Below are positions 42,266 to 51,200 of a stretch of DNA of 64,000 nt, piece by piece. Where the stretch lies: NCBI GenBank assembly GCA_017630455.1, contig JAGBVG010000070.1:1-64000 (forward strand), given 5' to 3'. The notes under the pieces are model-generated. The model made no database searches. It was not told the origin of the DNA and saw nothing but the letters and a program-made list of their open reading frames with translations. The translations under genes and the position numbers were made by a program. Each line of letters starts with the position of its first letter. The first letter of the stretch is position 1. This DNA is from Alistipes sp. (GTDB taxonomy: Bacteria > Bacteroidota > Bacteroidia > Bacteroidales > Rikenellaceae).

Positions 42266-43966
42266 ATGAGAAATTTTACCAAGTTTTTAGCATTGCTTTT
42301 TGTCGCGGCAACAGCCTTTGCTTCGTGCCAGAAAGAGTCACAGGGGAAGCCCGATGTTCCACCGACGCCACCTACACCTACGGATGAGGTATTTACAATT
42401 GTGGTTGAGGAGGTACACGCCTCTACGGCTATTACCGAGGTGACACCCGACGATGCCGAGATGTACTACATTATGTATCTCGAGGAGGTGTCATACTTCC
42501 AGAATGGTGGTATCGAGACAGCCGAGCAGTTGTTCGAAGATGACTTTACAGCCTTCGAGCATAACGCTGCAAGCAACAATATGAACCTCAAGGAGTATAT
42601 GCTCAAAGTGAACGTTGCGTTCCAGGACGTGAAGCGCGTTAAGTGGAACAGCGTGCGCCCAGGCGTTGCATCGGTGTTGTATGTTTATGGCGTTGAGTTC
42701 TCGGAGGATGGTGCTTCGTATGAGCCTATAACTGATGTTATGTGGGAGGTCATAGAGCCAGAGTATGCTCCATTGCAGGAGGTGAACTTCAACCTCGATA
42801 TTGATATTGATGGCGCAGAGGTAGCTCTCAACGTAAAACCCGAGAATTGGGATGGCTACTACGTTGTTAAGTTTGTTGATGGCAACGATGACCTTTATAT
42901 GGGTGAGGGTGCAGAGTTCGACAATGAGGATATGAAGGCTATTGCCGATGAGTGGATATCAGTTCTCGACTCAAATCTTAACGGCGGTCACACCCTCGAT
43001 CAGATATTGAATGAGATATGTTGCAAGGGTGATGTAGTTATCGAGGCGCAGCTAAGCTCATACACTCTCTACTCAGCTCTCGTATACCCTGTTGCGGAGT
43101 ATGATGGTTTTGTGCAGGTAGTAGCCGAGCCATCTTACATCAGCTTCTCGACCGAGGAGGTTCAGCAGTCTGATATGGATATCAACATTGAGGTTTCGAA
43201 CTGCTATGTGCGCGTTGCTGACCTTAAGATTACCCCATCTAACCCCGATGAGACATACCTTCTTCTCATTACTCCTACCGAGTATCTCCCTGCAGATTAC
43301 GACGATGAGGTGCTCTTGGATAAGGCCTTGGGTGAGTTTATCCACTACACCTATGAGTTCAAGGGCGAGGTGACAACACACCTCAATACACTATATCCTA
43401 ATAAGGAGTATATCGTCGTGGCATTTGGCTATAGCGGTGGCGTGGTGACAACAGACGTTTGCTCAAAGCTGTTCAAGACCGAGCCCGAGGGCGAGTGTGA
43501 GTTGGAGGTGACGGATGTTGTTGTCAGCGGCCCTTACAAGCCATCGGACCTCTATGCCTACGACCCTGAGCGCTTTAAGCTCTACGCTCAAAACTATACC
43601 CCTGATACCTCTATCGGTGTGGTAACTATCGAGGTGAAGACCAGCGAGCCTACAACAGATATCTTCGCATATCCATTCCCACAGATGGACTACGACTGGG
43701 CGGGTCACGAGACCATCTTCTTCGACCTGCTTATCGACACTTGCGATCCATTAGCGATGTGCGACATCATCTACGACTATGCACCATACTACGTATGTGC
43801 TGCGGCGTTCGACTACAAGGGTAACGTAACGCCTATGTGGATGTCGGATCTCTATAATTGGACTTTGGCCGATGCGCGTCCTATCGAGGAGTTTATCGAG
43901 AAGCTCGAGGCTCAGGAGGCGGGTGCCACAACATCGCATATCGTGGCATTGCCAACACGCCTATAA
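42266..43966 (+). CDS. Large acidic lipoprotein upstream of S46 peptidase
   Basis: 566 aa. Signal peptide MRNFTKFLALLFVAATAFASC with lipidated Cys 21, then a Pro/Thr-rich linker (PDVPPTPPTPTDE). The mature protein is very acidic and strand-rich, with segments that look like repeated Ig/fibronectin-like domains (YYIMYLEEVSYFQNGGIETA; DGYYVVKFVDGNDDLYMGEG; ETYLLLITPTEYLPADYDDE; TDIFAYPFPQMDYDWAGHE). Each contains a variant of the [Y/F]-[Y/L]-[I/V] strand, then a loop, then E/D-rich helix pattern, so internal duplication is likely. No enzymatic motif recognised. Likely surface-exposed. Located 40 bases upstream of a DPP7-like peptidase and driven by the tandem promoters. Confidence 0.8.
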   Translation: MRNFTKFLALLFVAATAFASCQKESQGKPDVPPTPPTPTDEVFTIVVEEVHASTAITEVTPDDAEMYYIMYLEEVSYFQNGGIETAEQLFEDDFTAFEHNAASNNMNLKEYMLKVNVAFQDVKRVKWNSVRPGVASVLYVYGVEFSEDGASYEPITDVMWEVIEPEYAPLQEVNFNLDIDIDGAEVALNVKPENWDGYYVVKFVDGNDDLYMGEGAEFDNEDMKAIADEWISVLDSNLNGGHTLDQILNEICCKGDVVIEAQLSSYTLYSALVYPVAEYDGFVQVVAEPSYISFSTEEVQQSDMDINIEVSNCYVRVADLKITPSNPDETYLLLITPTEYLPADYDDEVLLDKALGEFIHYTYEFKGEVTTHLNTLYPNKEYIVVAFGYSGGVVTTDVCSKLFKTEPEGECELEVTDVVVSGPYKPSDLYAYDPERFKLYAQNYTPDTSIGVVTIEVKTSEPTTDIFAYPFPQMDYDWAGHETIFFDLLIDTCDPLAMCDIIYDYAPYYVCAAAFDYKGNVTPMWMSDLYNWTLADARPIEEFIEKLEAQEAGATTSHIVALPTRL

Positions 43967-44006
43967 CATCCCACATAGCTAATAATCTAAACAAAAACCA
44001 TAAACT

Positions 44007-46088
44007 ATGAAACGACTATTAACACTTGTAGCATTGGTTGCAGTATCGTTCAGCGCGATTGCCGATGAGGGTATGTGGCTGCTTCCATATATCAAGAAGA
44101 TGAACGAGAAGGATATGAAGGCTCACGGTTGCAAACTCAAGGCCGAGGATATCTACTCTGCCGAGAAGTCATCACTCAAGGATGCCATCGTAATCTTTGG
44201 CGGTGGCTGCACAGGTGAGATTGTATCCGAGAGCGGTCTTCTCTTCACCAACCACCACTGTGGTTACAACTCTATTCAGAAGCTCTCATCTGTGGAGCAC
44301 GACTATCTCAAGGATGGTTTCTGGGCAATGAACTACTCGGAGGAGCTTCCTGCCGAGGGTCTTTCGGTACGCTTCGTGCGCCACATTTGGGATGTTACAG
44401 CCGACATCGTGGGCAACATCCCCTCTACCACTGGCGAAGAGGAGTTCCAGACTATCTCTACTGCCAACAAACAGGCAAAGATTGCGGAGCTCGAGGCTAA
44501 GTACCCTGGCTACGACATCATCATCCCAGGCTTCTTTGGCAACAACCAGTTCTTCGCTTTCGCATTAGAGACCTATACCGACGTTCGCTTGGTAGGTACA
44601 CCACCTTCATCAATTGGCAAGTTTGGTGGCGACACCGACAACTGGATGTGGCCACGCCACACTGGCGACTTCTCTATCTTCCGCGTATATGCGGGCAAGG
44701 ACAACCGCCCTGCGGCATACTCCGAGGATAACGTACCATACAAGGCTGAGAAGTGGCTCAATATCTCGTTGGATGGCATCGAGGAGGGTGACTTCGGTAT
44801 GATTATGGGCTTCCCAGGCTCTACCGAGCGCTATATGACATCATACGAGATTGATTATATGCTTGAGGTTGACAACCCACAGCGCATCTACATCCGCGGC
44901 GAGCGTCAGGCAATCTTGCGCCAGCATATGGATGCCGACCAGGCAGTACGCATCAAGTACGACGCTAAGTTCGCAGGCTCGGCAAACTACTGGAAGAACT
45001 CTATCGGTATGTCGCGCGGCATCGAGAAGCTAAACGTCCGCGATAAGAAGGCTAAGCAGGAGGCTGAGTTCCAGGCTTGGGCAAATGCCAACACTCTCCC
45101 AGAGGAGGGATATATCAACGCCCTCGCGCTCATCGAGCAGTCACAGACCGAGGCAAAGGAGGAGAACGCTACATTGCAGTATATCTCTGAGACATTCTTC
45201 CAGTCGGTGGAGCTTGTGCAGACTATGTTGGGCAGATTTAACCCCGAGCAGTTCTATAAGGACTACGACGAGGCTACCGACCGCGACGTAGCAAAGCGTA
45301 TGTTCCAGATCTACCGCGAGAACAGCAAGCGCTTACCATCAATCTACGAGAAGATCGACGCGGAGTTTGGTGGCAACAGCGACGCTTATGTAGACTGGCT
45401 CTACGACAACTCGCAGCTCACATCGCTCGAGAAGTTTAACGCCATTGCGGCACTTGATGCAGAGGCACGCGAAGCAGCATTCAACAACGACCCCGTGTAC
45501 GAACTTGCCCTATCACTCTTCTCTCTCTACAACGAGCTTGCGCCAGCTACTATGGTAGCTAACCTCAAGTACGCTGAGGGTCACCGCAAGTATATCGCAG
45601 GCCTTATGAAGATGCAGCCAGAGAAGCCTTGGGCATCGGATGCAAACTTCACAATCCGCCTCACATACGGCAACGTACTCCCTTATAGCCCTGCTGACGG
45701 TATCATCTACAAGCACTACACCACCATCGAGGGTGTTATGGCCAAGGAGGATCCATCAAACCCTGTGGAGTTTACCGTACCAGAGCGTCTCAAGGAGCTA
45801 TACAACAACAAGGAGTATGGTCGCTATGCCGATAAGAATGGCGAGCTTCCTGTGGCATTCCTCGTTAACTGCGACATCACAGGTGGTAACTCAGGCTCTC
45901 CAGTAATGAACAAGAAGGGCGAGCTTATCGGCCTTGCATTCGACGGCAACTGGGAGGCTATGTCTGGTGACGTGGCATTTGAGCCAGAGCTGCAGCGTAC
46001 CATTGCCGTGGATATCCGCTACGTGTTGTTCGTAATCGAGAAGTACGGCAACGCTAAATGGCTTATCGACGAGCTTACTATTAAGTAA
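44007..46088 (+). CDS. S46-family dipeptidyl-peptidase, DPP7-like
   Basis: 693 aa with signal peptide ending AIA|DEGMW. Catalytic elements: His in TNHHCGY (81-87), Asp region around WPRHTGDFSIFRVYAGKD, and Ser in GGNSGSPVMN near 630. These periplasmic exopeptidases release dipeptides from oligopeptides and occur mainly in Bacteroidetes and Xanthomonads. Specificity between DPP7 (hydrophobic P1) and DPP11 (Asp/Glu P1) depends on one residue in the FD-x-NWE stretch: here FDGNWEAMSGD has Gly, as in DPP7, where DPP11 has Arg. It fits the protein-degrading theme of the window. queA follows after 3 bases. Confidence 0.94.
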   Translation: MKRLLTLVALVAVSFSAIADEGMWLLPYIKKMNEKDMKAHGCKLKAEDIYSAEKSSLKDAIVIFGGGCTGEIVSESGLLFTNHHCGYNSIQKLSSVEHDYLKDGFWAMNYSEELPAEGLSVRFVRHIWDVTADIVGNIPSTTGEEEFQTISTANKQAKIAELEAKYPGYDIIIPGFFGNNQFFAFALETYTDVRLVGTPPSSIGKFGGDTDNWMWPRHTGDFSIFRVYAGKDNRPAAYSEDNVPYKAEKWLNISLDGIEEGDFGMIMGFPGSTERYMTSYEIDYMLEVDNPQRIYIRGERQAILRQHMDADQAVRIKYDAKFAGSANYWKNSIGMSRGIEKLNVRDKKAKQEAEFQAWANANTLPEEGYINALALIEQSQTEAKEENATLQYISETFFQSVELVQTMLGRFNPEQFYKDYDEATDRDVAKRMFQIYRENSKRLPSIYEKIDAEFGGNSDAYVDWLYDNSQLTSLEKFNAIAALDAEAREAAFNNDPVYELALSLFSLYNELAPATMVANLKYAEGHRKYIAGLMKMQPEKPWASDANFTIRLTYGNVLPYSPADGIIYKHYTTIEGVMAKEDPSNPVEFTVPERLKELYNNKEYGRYADKNGELPVAFLVNCDITGGNSGSPVMNKKGELIGLAFDGNWEAMSGDVAFEPELQRTIAVDIRYVLFVIEKYGNAKWLIDELTIK

Positions 46089-46091
46089 TAT

Positions 46092-47309
46092 ATGGAGCGA
46101 CATATAGATATCAACGACTTTAACTACGACCTTCCTGATGAGCGTATCGCCAAGTTTCCCTTGGCGGAGCGCTCATCATCGAAGCTCCTTATATACGACA
46201 ACGGCACAATCTCCGAGAGCCACTTCCGCAACGTAGCGGAGTATCTCCCTGAGGAGGCTATGCTGGTCTTCAACAACACCCGCGTGGTGCGTGCGCGTAT
46301 CGTGATGCACAAGGCCTCGGGAGCGCGTATTGAGGTCTTCTGCCTCGAGCCACACAACCCCGCTGACTACGAGCGCGCCTTTGCCATCAAGGGCGAGAGC
46401 GAGTGGAGCTGCATCGTAGGTAACCTCAAGAAGTGGAAGGAGGGCGAGATAGGCATCGACTTCGAGTATAACGGCGAGGCACATACGCTGCGTGCCGAGA
46501 TTGTGGAGCGCGGCACACGCGAGCATATCATCCGCTTCCGCTGGTCGGCAGATTGTAGTTTCGGACAGCTCCTCGAGACTCTCGGCCGCATACCTATTCC
46601 TCCATACCTCAACCGCGAGAGCGAGGATATAGACAACACCCGCTACCAGACCGTATATGCCCGCTTCGAGGGTTCGGTTGCAGCACCCACAGCGGGTCTG
46701 CACTTCACACCCGAGCTTATCTCCGAAATGCGCGAGCAGGGGTTCACGTTCGAGGAGGTTACGCTGCACGTGGGAGCTGGCACATTCCTACCCGTTAAGG
46801 ATGAGAACGCCGCAGAGCATAATATGCACACCGAGCACTTTGTGATTACCCGCCCTACGCTTGAGAATATCCTCAAGAATGCGGGACGCATAGTTGCCGT
46901 AGGCACCACATCGGTACGCACTATGGAGTCGTTGGCAGCTCTCGCCTGGCGTATAAAGAGCGGCGGGAATCCCGATGTGGAGCGTGTAGTGGGACAGTGG
47001 GAGTTGTACGACATCCCAGCGGAATTTGGATGCAAGGATGTTGCCGAGATACTCCTCAACTATATGAATGATAATGGTTTAGAGCAGCTGAAAGCAGCTA
47101 CGCAGATTATGATTACTCCGTTAGGCTATCGCTTTCGCATCGTGAACTACATAATCACCAACTTCCATCAGCCGAAGTCGACGCTATTGCTTCTGGTAAG
47201 TGCGTATGTCGGCGACAACTGGAAGCGTATCTATGACTACGCCCTGACGCACGGTTTCCGCTTCCTGAGCTATGGCGACTCGTCGCTTCTGAAGGTGACA
47301 AAGGAGTAG
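46092..47309 (+). CDS. queA: S-adenosylmethionine:tRNA ribosyltransferase-isomerase
   Basis: 405 aa. Transfers and isomerises the ribosyl part of SAM onto preQ1-tRNA to give epoxyqueuosine at the wobble base. Motifs: FNYDLPDERIAKFPLAERSS at the N-terminus, LVFNNTRVVRARI, GRIPIPPYLNRESED, then TVYARFEGSVAAPTAGLHFT, LHVGAGTFLPV and NFHQPKSTLLLLVSA at the C-terminus. All core motifs are intact. It starts 3 bases after the S46 peptidase stop, which suggests co-transcription without an obvious functional link. A very strong 19-bp hairpin terminator ends it. Confidence 0.96.
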   Translation: MERHIDINDFNYDLPDERIAKFPLAERSSSKLLIYDNGTISESHFRNVAEYLPEEAMLVFNNTRVVRARIVMHKASGARIEVFCLEPHNPADYERAFAIKGESEWSCIVGNLKKWKEGEIGIDFEYNGEAHTLRAEIVERGTREHIIRFRWSADCSFGQLLETLGRIPIPPYLNRESEDIDNTRYQTVYARFEGSVAAPTAGLHFTPELISEMREQGFTFEEVTLHVGAGTFLPVKDENAAEHNMHTEHFVITRPTLENILKNAGRIVAVGTTSVRTMESLAALAWRIKSGGNPDVERVVGQWELYDIPAEFGCKDVAEILLNYMNDNGLEQLKAATQIMITPLGYRFRIVNYIITNFHQPKSTLLLLVSAYVGDNWKRIYDYALTHGFRFLSYGDSSLLKVTKE

Positions 47310-47339
47310 TCGCACGCTACGGAGAGACTCTATGCCTAC

Positions 47340-47381
47340 AATAAAGTATAGGCAGACCTTCTGGTCTGCCTATACTTTATT
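47340..47381. terminator. Strong bidirectional terminator after queA
   Basis: 19-bp perfect hairpin: arm AATAAAGTATAGGCAGACC (47340-47358), TTCT loop, and its exact complement at 47363-47381. Confidence 0.92.
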
Positions 47382-47390
47382 GATTACACC

Positions 47391-48581
47391 TTACTTCACT
47401 ACCACACAACGATTTACGATCGGAGTGTCGGGTGTCGAGAATGCCGCCTCGGTATCGCCAACCCACGATGTCTCGATGCGCGAAGCATCAACACCTGACG
47501 CTATAAGCCACGCTGTGACATTCTGCGCTCGTTCGCGCGACAGCTGCTCATTACGTTTGGCACTTCCAGTCTCCTTATCCGCATATCCGATAACCGAGAT
47601 TACATATGAACCATCGCGCACCTGCTCGACGTAGGTCTCGAGCGTCGCCCGCGCATAATCCGTAATCTGCGTCTCGCCAATGTTGAAGAATGCTACACAC
47701 TCCGCAGCAACAGGCTCTACAGGCTGCGCCGCACGACTCCTAAGCATCTCTACCTCAGACTTAAGACTCTTGTTATCGCCACTGAGTTTCCTAATCTCCT
47801 GAGCCGCAGCATCGAGCTCCGCACCCTGAGCCACAACACTCTCCTCGAGGGCAAATATCGCAGCTAAGTACCCCTCAACATCCACCGCGGGATATGCTGG
47901 TGTCCAGTCGCGCTGATTGAATCGATAGGCAAAACCGACCGATGCCGAGAGAGCAAAGGTGTAACGTCCGCTGCTGCGTATCTCCTCGGGCAACGACTTC
48001 TCGGCAAAGAGCCACGAGCGAAGATCAAGCTCTATATCCCACTGAGGCGATATGCGGAACTTATTGAGCAGACCTGACGAAAAGGCCAATTCGCCATTAT
48101 ACGAGCCGGCGGAGTTCTTGGTCCACGACATAGCCGTATATCCAAATCCGACATAGGATATTGCCGAATAGATACGGTCGGGGTTGTAACCGCCAATCCA
48201 GTTCGACATATTGACCATAATATCGCCGTGCACAAACATATATGGGGTCTTAAAAACGCCCTCGCCATAGCGAGCCTTATCTAACGAGTAGTTGCGAAAC
48301 TCACCGCCATCGAGTTGTAGGCGCATACCAATGATAGGTGCAAACCACTTCGTAAAGCCCACATTTGCATTCCAGCCATTACGATCGAGGAACTTACCAG
48401 GGTCACTGCCCCACTTCTGCGACACCTGAAGGATCGAGTTACCTCCACCCACCGATATCTCCCAATTATCCCAGAAACGATTGGTCTCGAAGCCTTGCCA
48501 GCGCATAGGCTCACGATTATCCTGGGCTGTTGCCACCGCAGCCACGATGACCATACACAAACAAAGTACAAATTTTCTCAT
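47391..48581 (-). CDS. OmpA-family outer-membrane protein
   Basis: 396 aa from ATG 48581 (MRKFVLCLCMVIVAAVATAQ signal peptide); an ATG four codons upstream is possible, and the longer reading with an Arg-rich start is rejected. Residues ~25-240 are a beta-barrel with alternating aromatic strands and a Trp-rich start. A short coiled coil (VVAQGAELDAAAQEIRKLSG) follows, then a C-terminal OmpA/peptidoglycan-binding domain with FNIGETQITDYARATLETY, ISVIGYADKETGSAKRNEQL and LSRERAQNVTAWLIASGVD. Ties outer membrane to peptidoglycan. The C-terminal ...NRCVVVK ending is typical. Downstream of a frameshifted gene on the same strand. Confidence 0.92.
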   Translation of the reverse strand: MRKFVLCLCMVIVAAVATAQDNREPMRWQGFETNRFWDNWEISVGGGNSILQVSQKWGSDPGKFLDRNGWNANVGFTKWFAPIIGMRLQLDGGEFRNYSLDKARYGEGVFKTPYMFVHGDIMVNMSNWIGGYNPDRIYSAISYVGFGYTAMSWTKNSAGSYNGELAFSSGLLNKFRISPQWDIELDLRSWLFAEKSLPEEIRSSGRYTFALSASVGFAYRFNQRDWTPAYPAVDVEGYLAAIFALEESVVAQGAELDAAAQEIRKLSGDNKSLKSEVEMLRSRAAQPVEPVAAECVAFFNIGETQITDYARATLETYVEQVRDGSYVISVIGYADKETGSAKRNEQLSRERAQNVTAWLIASGVDASRIETSWVGDTEAAFSTPDTPIVNRCVVVK

Positions 48582-48664
48582 AAGCCAAAACATTAGAAGT
48601 TTATGTCGTTGGCTTAAGAGGCAAATATCGAGCCACTTGGCTGGAGATAGGGAGGAGCCGCCAC

Positions 48665-49050
48665 CTATAACTCTACGACGATATCGCCTCCCGACCACTG
48701 CTCCACCTCGAAGCTATGGGCATAGCGCAGCGTATCGCCATACTTCACCTCAACACGCAGCTCAAACGGCGGAGTCTCCTCGATATCGACCGACCACGGA
48801 AAGGTGTGAGGGAGTATATATATATATATAAGGTAAGGTTGTCGGCGGGGGCGTGATGCAGCTCTATTTTTCGATTGGGATTATAACCCATTGGTGGCGA
48901 AGTAAGCGATGAACCTACAGGGGCTACATCATCACGACATTTCAGGAGTTCTACCTGCTCGCCATCGTGCGAAACAAAACTCATAACCGCGATGTTGTAA
49001 CGCCAAAATTCGGCAAAATCCGAGTATATCGAGATGTGAAAACGCTCCAT
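48665..49050 (-). pseudogene. Hypothetical gene frameshifted at a (TA)8 tract; possible phase-variable gene
   Basis: Starts at ATG 49050 (MERFHISIYSDFAEFWRYNI) and reads well to the TA tract at 48815-48830. There it loses frame and continues for another 41 codons before a stop. In the -1 frame after the tract a clearly coding segment continues (LPHTFPWSVDIEETPPFELR ... GGDIVVEL) to TAG at 48665-48667. With seven or ten TA units instead of eight the two halves join into one 127-aa protein. No signal peptide; product not recognised. It may be a contingency gene switched by TA slippage, a fresh pseudogene, or an assembly error. Lies 83 bases upstream of the OmpA-family gene. Confidence 0.7.
48815..48830. 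repeat. (TA)8 microsatellite inside a coding region
   Basis: Eight TA units. Arithmetic of the reading frame: unit numbers of 7 or 10 join both halves of the gene, while 8 or 9 do not. Confidence 0.9.
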
Positions 49051-49106
49051 TGTTGTGCTCTTTTTAAATCTTTTTACACAAAACTTTGCTACAAAAATAG
49101 TAATAA

Positions 49107-49138
49107 TTTGCACATTTTAGTTTTTTATTTTAAATTTG
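49107..49138 (+). promoter_or_regulatory. Promoter of the yceD-rpmF operon
   Basis: TTTG (49107-49110), 20 bases, TAAATTTG (49131-49138). Transcription from about 49143 leaves ~14 bases before the ATG at 49157. Confidence 0.65.
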
Positions 49139-49156
49139 CAGACTATTTGTGCTGAA

Positions 49157-49720
49157 ATGGAGCAAATTGGATTGTATAAAATAGCCTATAAGGGGCTTAA
49201 GACCGGAAGCTACGACTTTGATTTTAAGGTAGATAGCGCACTTTTTGAGGCGTTTGAGACCGAGGAGATCAAGGGCGGCGACTGCGTGGTACGTGTGAAG
49301 CTCAACCGTAGCGAAGCTATGTTGGAGCTAAATATTGAGATTGAGGGCGAAGTTATTTGCGAGTGCGACCGATGCTTGGAGGATTGTCCGATAGCTATCG
49401 ACTACTCGGGAGACCTCGTTGTTAAGTTCTCCGACGAGACCGACTTCTACGACGGCGACGTTATGTGGATATCACCTTCGGAGGATATGCTCGACCTCAC
49501 ACAGTATATCTACGAGAGCATCGTGCTGTCACTACCCTACAGCCGCGTACACGAGGATGGAGGGTGTAACCCCGAGATGCTTGCTTCGTTCCAGGAGATC
49601 AGCGAGGAGGAGCTTGAGGCTCTGGAGGCTAAGGCCGAGGAGGAGGACGTAGTGTCACTCGACGACCACAGCAAGAGCATCCTCGAGGCTCTCAAGGCAC
49701 AGATGGAGAAGGAGAAATAA
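49157..49720 (+). CDS. DUF177/YceD-family protein (23S rRNA accumulation)
   Basis: 187 aa from ATG 49157; the longer start lies inside the -7 box. Contains the family motif GEVICECDRCLEDC (CxRCLE, here CDRCLED) near residue 75, then the acidic stretch VKFSDETDFYDGD and LPYSRVHEDGGCNPE at the end of the domain. The C-terminal tail is acidic and coiled-coil-like. In other bacteria YceD affects 23S rRNA accumulation, and the gene is almost always next to rpmF, as here (82-base gap). Confidence 0.92.
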   Translation: MEQIGLYKIAYKGLKTGSYDFDFKVDSALFEAFETEEIKGGDCVVRVKLNRSEAMLELNIEIEGEVICECDRCLEDCPIAIDYSGDLVVKFSDETDFYDGDVMWISPSEDMLDLTQYIYESIVLSLPYSRVHEDGGCNPEMLASFQEISEEELEALEAKAEEEDVVSLDDHSKSILEALKAQMEKEK

Positions 49721-49802
49721 AATGCGGTTTGCAAGGCAGTAATTCCGTCAGGCTGCCGAACAGACAATTGACAAACATAAAACTTAAAAACTATATTGTA
49801 AG

Positions 49803-49988
49803 ATGGCACATCCTAAACACAAAGTCTCTTCAACACGTCGAGACAAGAGAAGAACTCACTACAAGGCTGTAGTTCCAACTGTAGTTACCTGCTCAAACTG
49901 TGGTTCAGCAGTACTCTACCACCGCGTTTGCCCAGAGTGTGGCTTCTACCGCGGTAAGCTCGCAATCGAGAAGAAGGCTGCAGAGTAG
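49803..49988 (+). CDS. rpmF: 50S ribosomal protein L32
   Basis: 61 aa. MAHPKHKVSSTRRDKRRTHY is the standard L32 start, and the zinc ribbon is CSNCGSAVLYHRVCPECG (four Cys, the C+ type). Component of the large ribosomal subunit. Placed between yceD and plsX, the conserved order in many bacteria. Confidence 0.98.
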   Translation: MAHPKHKVSSTRRDKRRTHYKAVVPTVVTCSNCGSAVLYHRVCPECGFYRGKLAIEKKAAE

Positions 49989-50002
49989 TCTTCACAGTAA
50001 CT

Positions 50003-50040
50003 AAAGGAGCAATACCGCGAAAAACGGGTTGCTCCTTTTT
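50003..50040 (+). terminator. Terminator between rpmF and plsX
   Basis: AAAGGAGCAA (50003-50012) pairs with TTGCTCCTTT (50029-50038), then TT. Suggests plsX has some independent transcription, although no clear promoter is seen between 50041 and 50105. Confidence 0.8.
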
Positions 50041-50105
50041 CTTTCTAACCCGAAAACCATTGCCAGTCCCCAGGCAACATATTGTTTTACCAATCTACCG
50101 AAACT

Positions 50106-51143
50106 ATGATTAAGATAGGTATCGACGCTATGGGTGGCGACTTCGCTCCCGAAGTGGCTATCGAAGGAGCTATAATGTCCCTAAAGTTTCTCGACAAGCA
50201 GAGCCGCATTGTCCTCTTCGGCGACAAGCAGCGCATCGAGGAACTCCTAAAGAAGCACAACTGCCCTACCGAGAACTTCGACATCGTCGCTACGACACAG
50301 GTTATCGAGATGGGTGACCACCCAGCAAAGGCCTTTATCGCAAAGCGCGACTCAAGTATCACCGTAGGTTTCAACTACCTCGCCGAGGGTAAGATTGACG
50401 GTTTCGCCAGCGCAGGCTCTACAGGAGCTATGATGGTTGGTTCGATGCAGGTTATCAAGCCTATAGAGGGTGTTATCCGCCCTGTATTGGCTACGCTGAT
50501 ACCTACAGTATCTGCCGAGCACGGTATTAAGCGTGCCGTGTTGATGGATGTAGGTCTCAACGTAGATGCAAAGCCCGAGGTATTGGCACAGTATGGTCTT
50601 CTTGGCTCGATATACGCCAAGTCGGCACTCCAGATGGAGAACCCTCGCGTCGCGCTGCTGAACATCGGCGAGGAGGAGGGCAAGGGTAATGCCCAGGCTA
50701 AGGCGACCTACGACCTTATGAAGGAGGATAAGCGTTACAACTTTGTGGGTAATGTCGAGGCGTCGTACATCTTCACAGGCAAGATTGGCGATGTTGTGGT
50801 TGCCGATGCCTTTGTTGGCAACAGCCTTCTGAAGATGGCCGAGGCTCTCTACCGCATTAACTTCAAGCTCGGCGGTGGTAAGCCACGCTTCAAGAACTTC
50901 TTGCGCCCACTGCTCGGCCGCATAGTTCCAAAGCTCTACTGGCAGAACGACTTTTGGGATGCTATGAACGCCGAGAGCGTTGGTGGCCTGCAGGTTATGG
51001 GTATCAACGCGCCAGTAATGATTGGTCACGGCAGCTCTTCGGCACGCGCCATCTGCAGTATGATTCTTTCGATGGAGCGCGATATCAAGAGTAACTTCCC
51101 GGCTAAGTTGCGCGAGGCACTGAGCGGGTCAAAGATCGAATAA
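50106..51143 (+). CDS. plsX: Phosphate acyltransferase PlsX
   Basis: 345 aa from ATG 50106 (MIKIGIDAMGGDFAPEVAIE, the canonical PlsX start); the 8-codon upstream extension is rejected. Motifs: GFASAGSTGAMMVGSM, LMDVGLNVDAKPEVLAQYGLLG, LLNIGEEEGKGN, VGNVEASYIF and HGSSSARAI near the end. Converts acyl-ACP to acyl-phosphate for phospholipid synthesis at the cytoplasmic membrane. In many genomes fabH follows; here a lipoprotein gene follows instead. Confidence 0.97.
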   Translation: MIKIGIDAMGGDFAPEVAIEGAIMSLKFLDKQSRIVLFGDKQRIEELLKKHNCPTENFDIVATTQVIEMGDHPAKAFIAKRDSSITVGFNYLAEGKIDGFASAGSTGAMMVGSMQVIKPIEGVIRPVLATLIPTVSAEHGIKRAVLMDVGLNVDAKPEVLAQYGLLGSIYAKSALQMENPRVALLNIGEEEGKGNAQAKATYDLMKEDKRYNFVGNVEASYIFTGKIGDVVVADAFVGNSLLKMAEALYRINFKLGGGKPRFKNFLRPLLGRIVPKLYWQNDFWDAMNAESVGGLQVMGINAPVMIGHGSSSARAICSMILSMERDIKSNFPAKLREALSGSKIE

Positions 51144-51200
51144 CAACCATTGGCTGACTGGAGAATACTTCGGCCAGCCTTTATTTCTATAATACTGACT

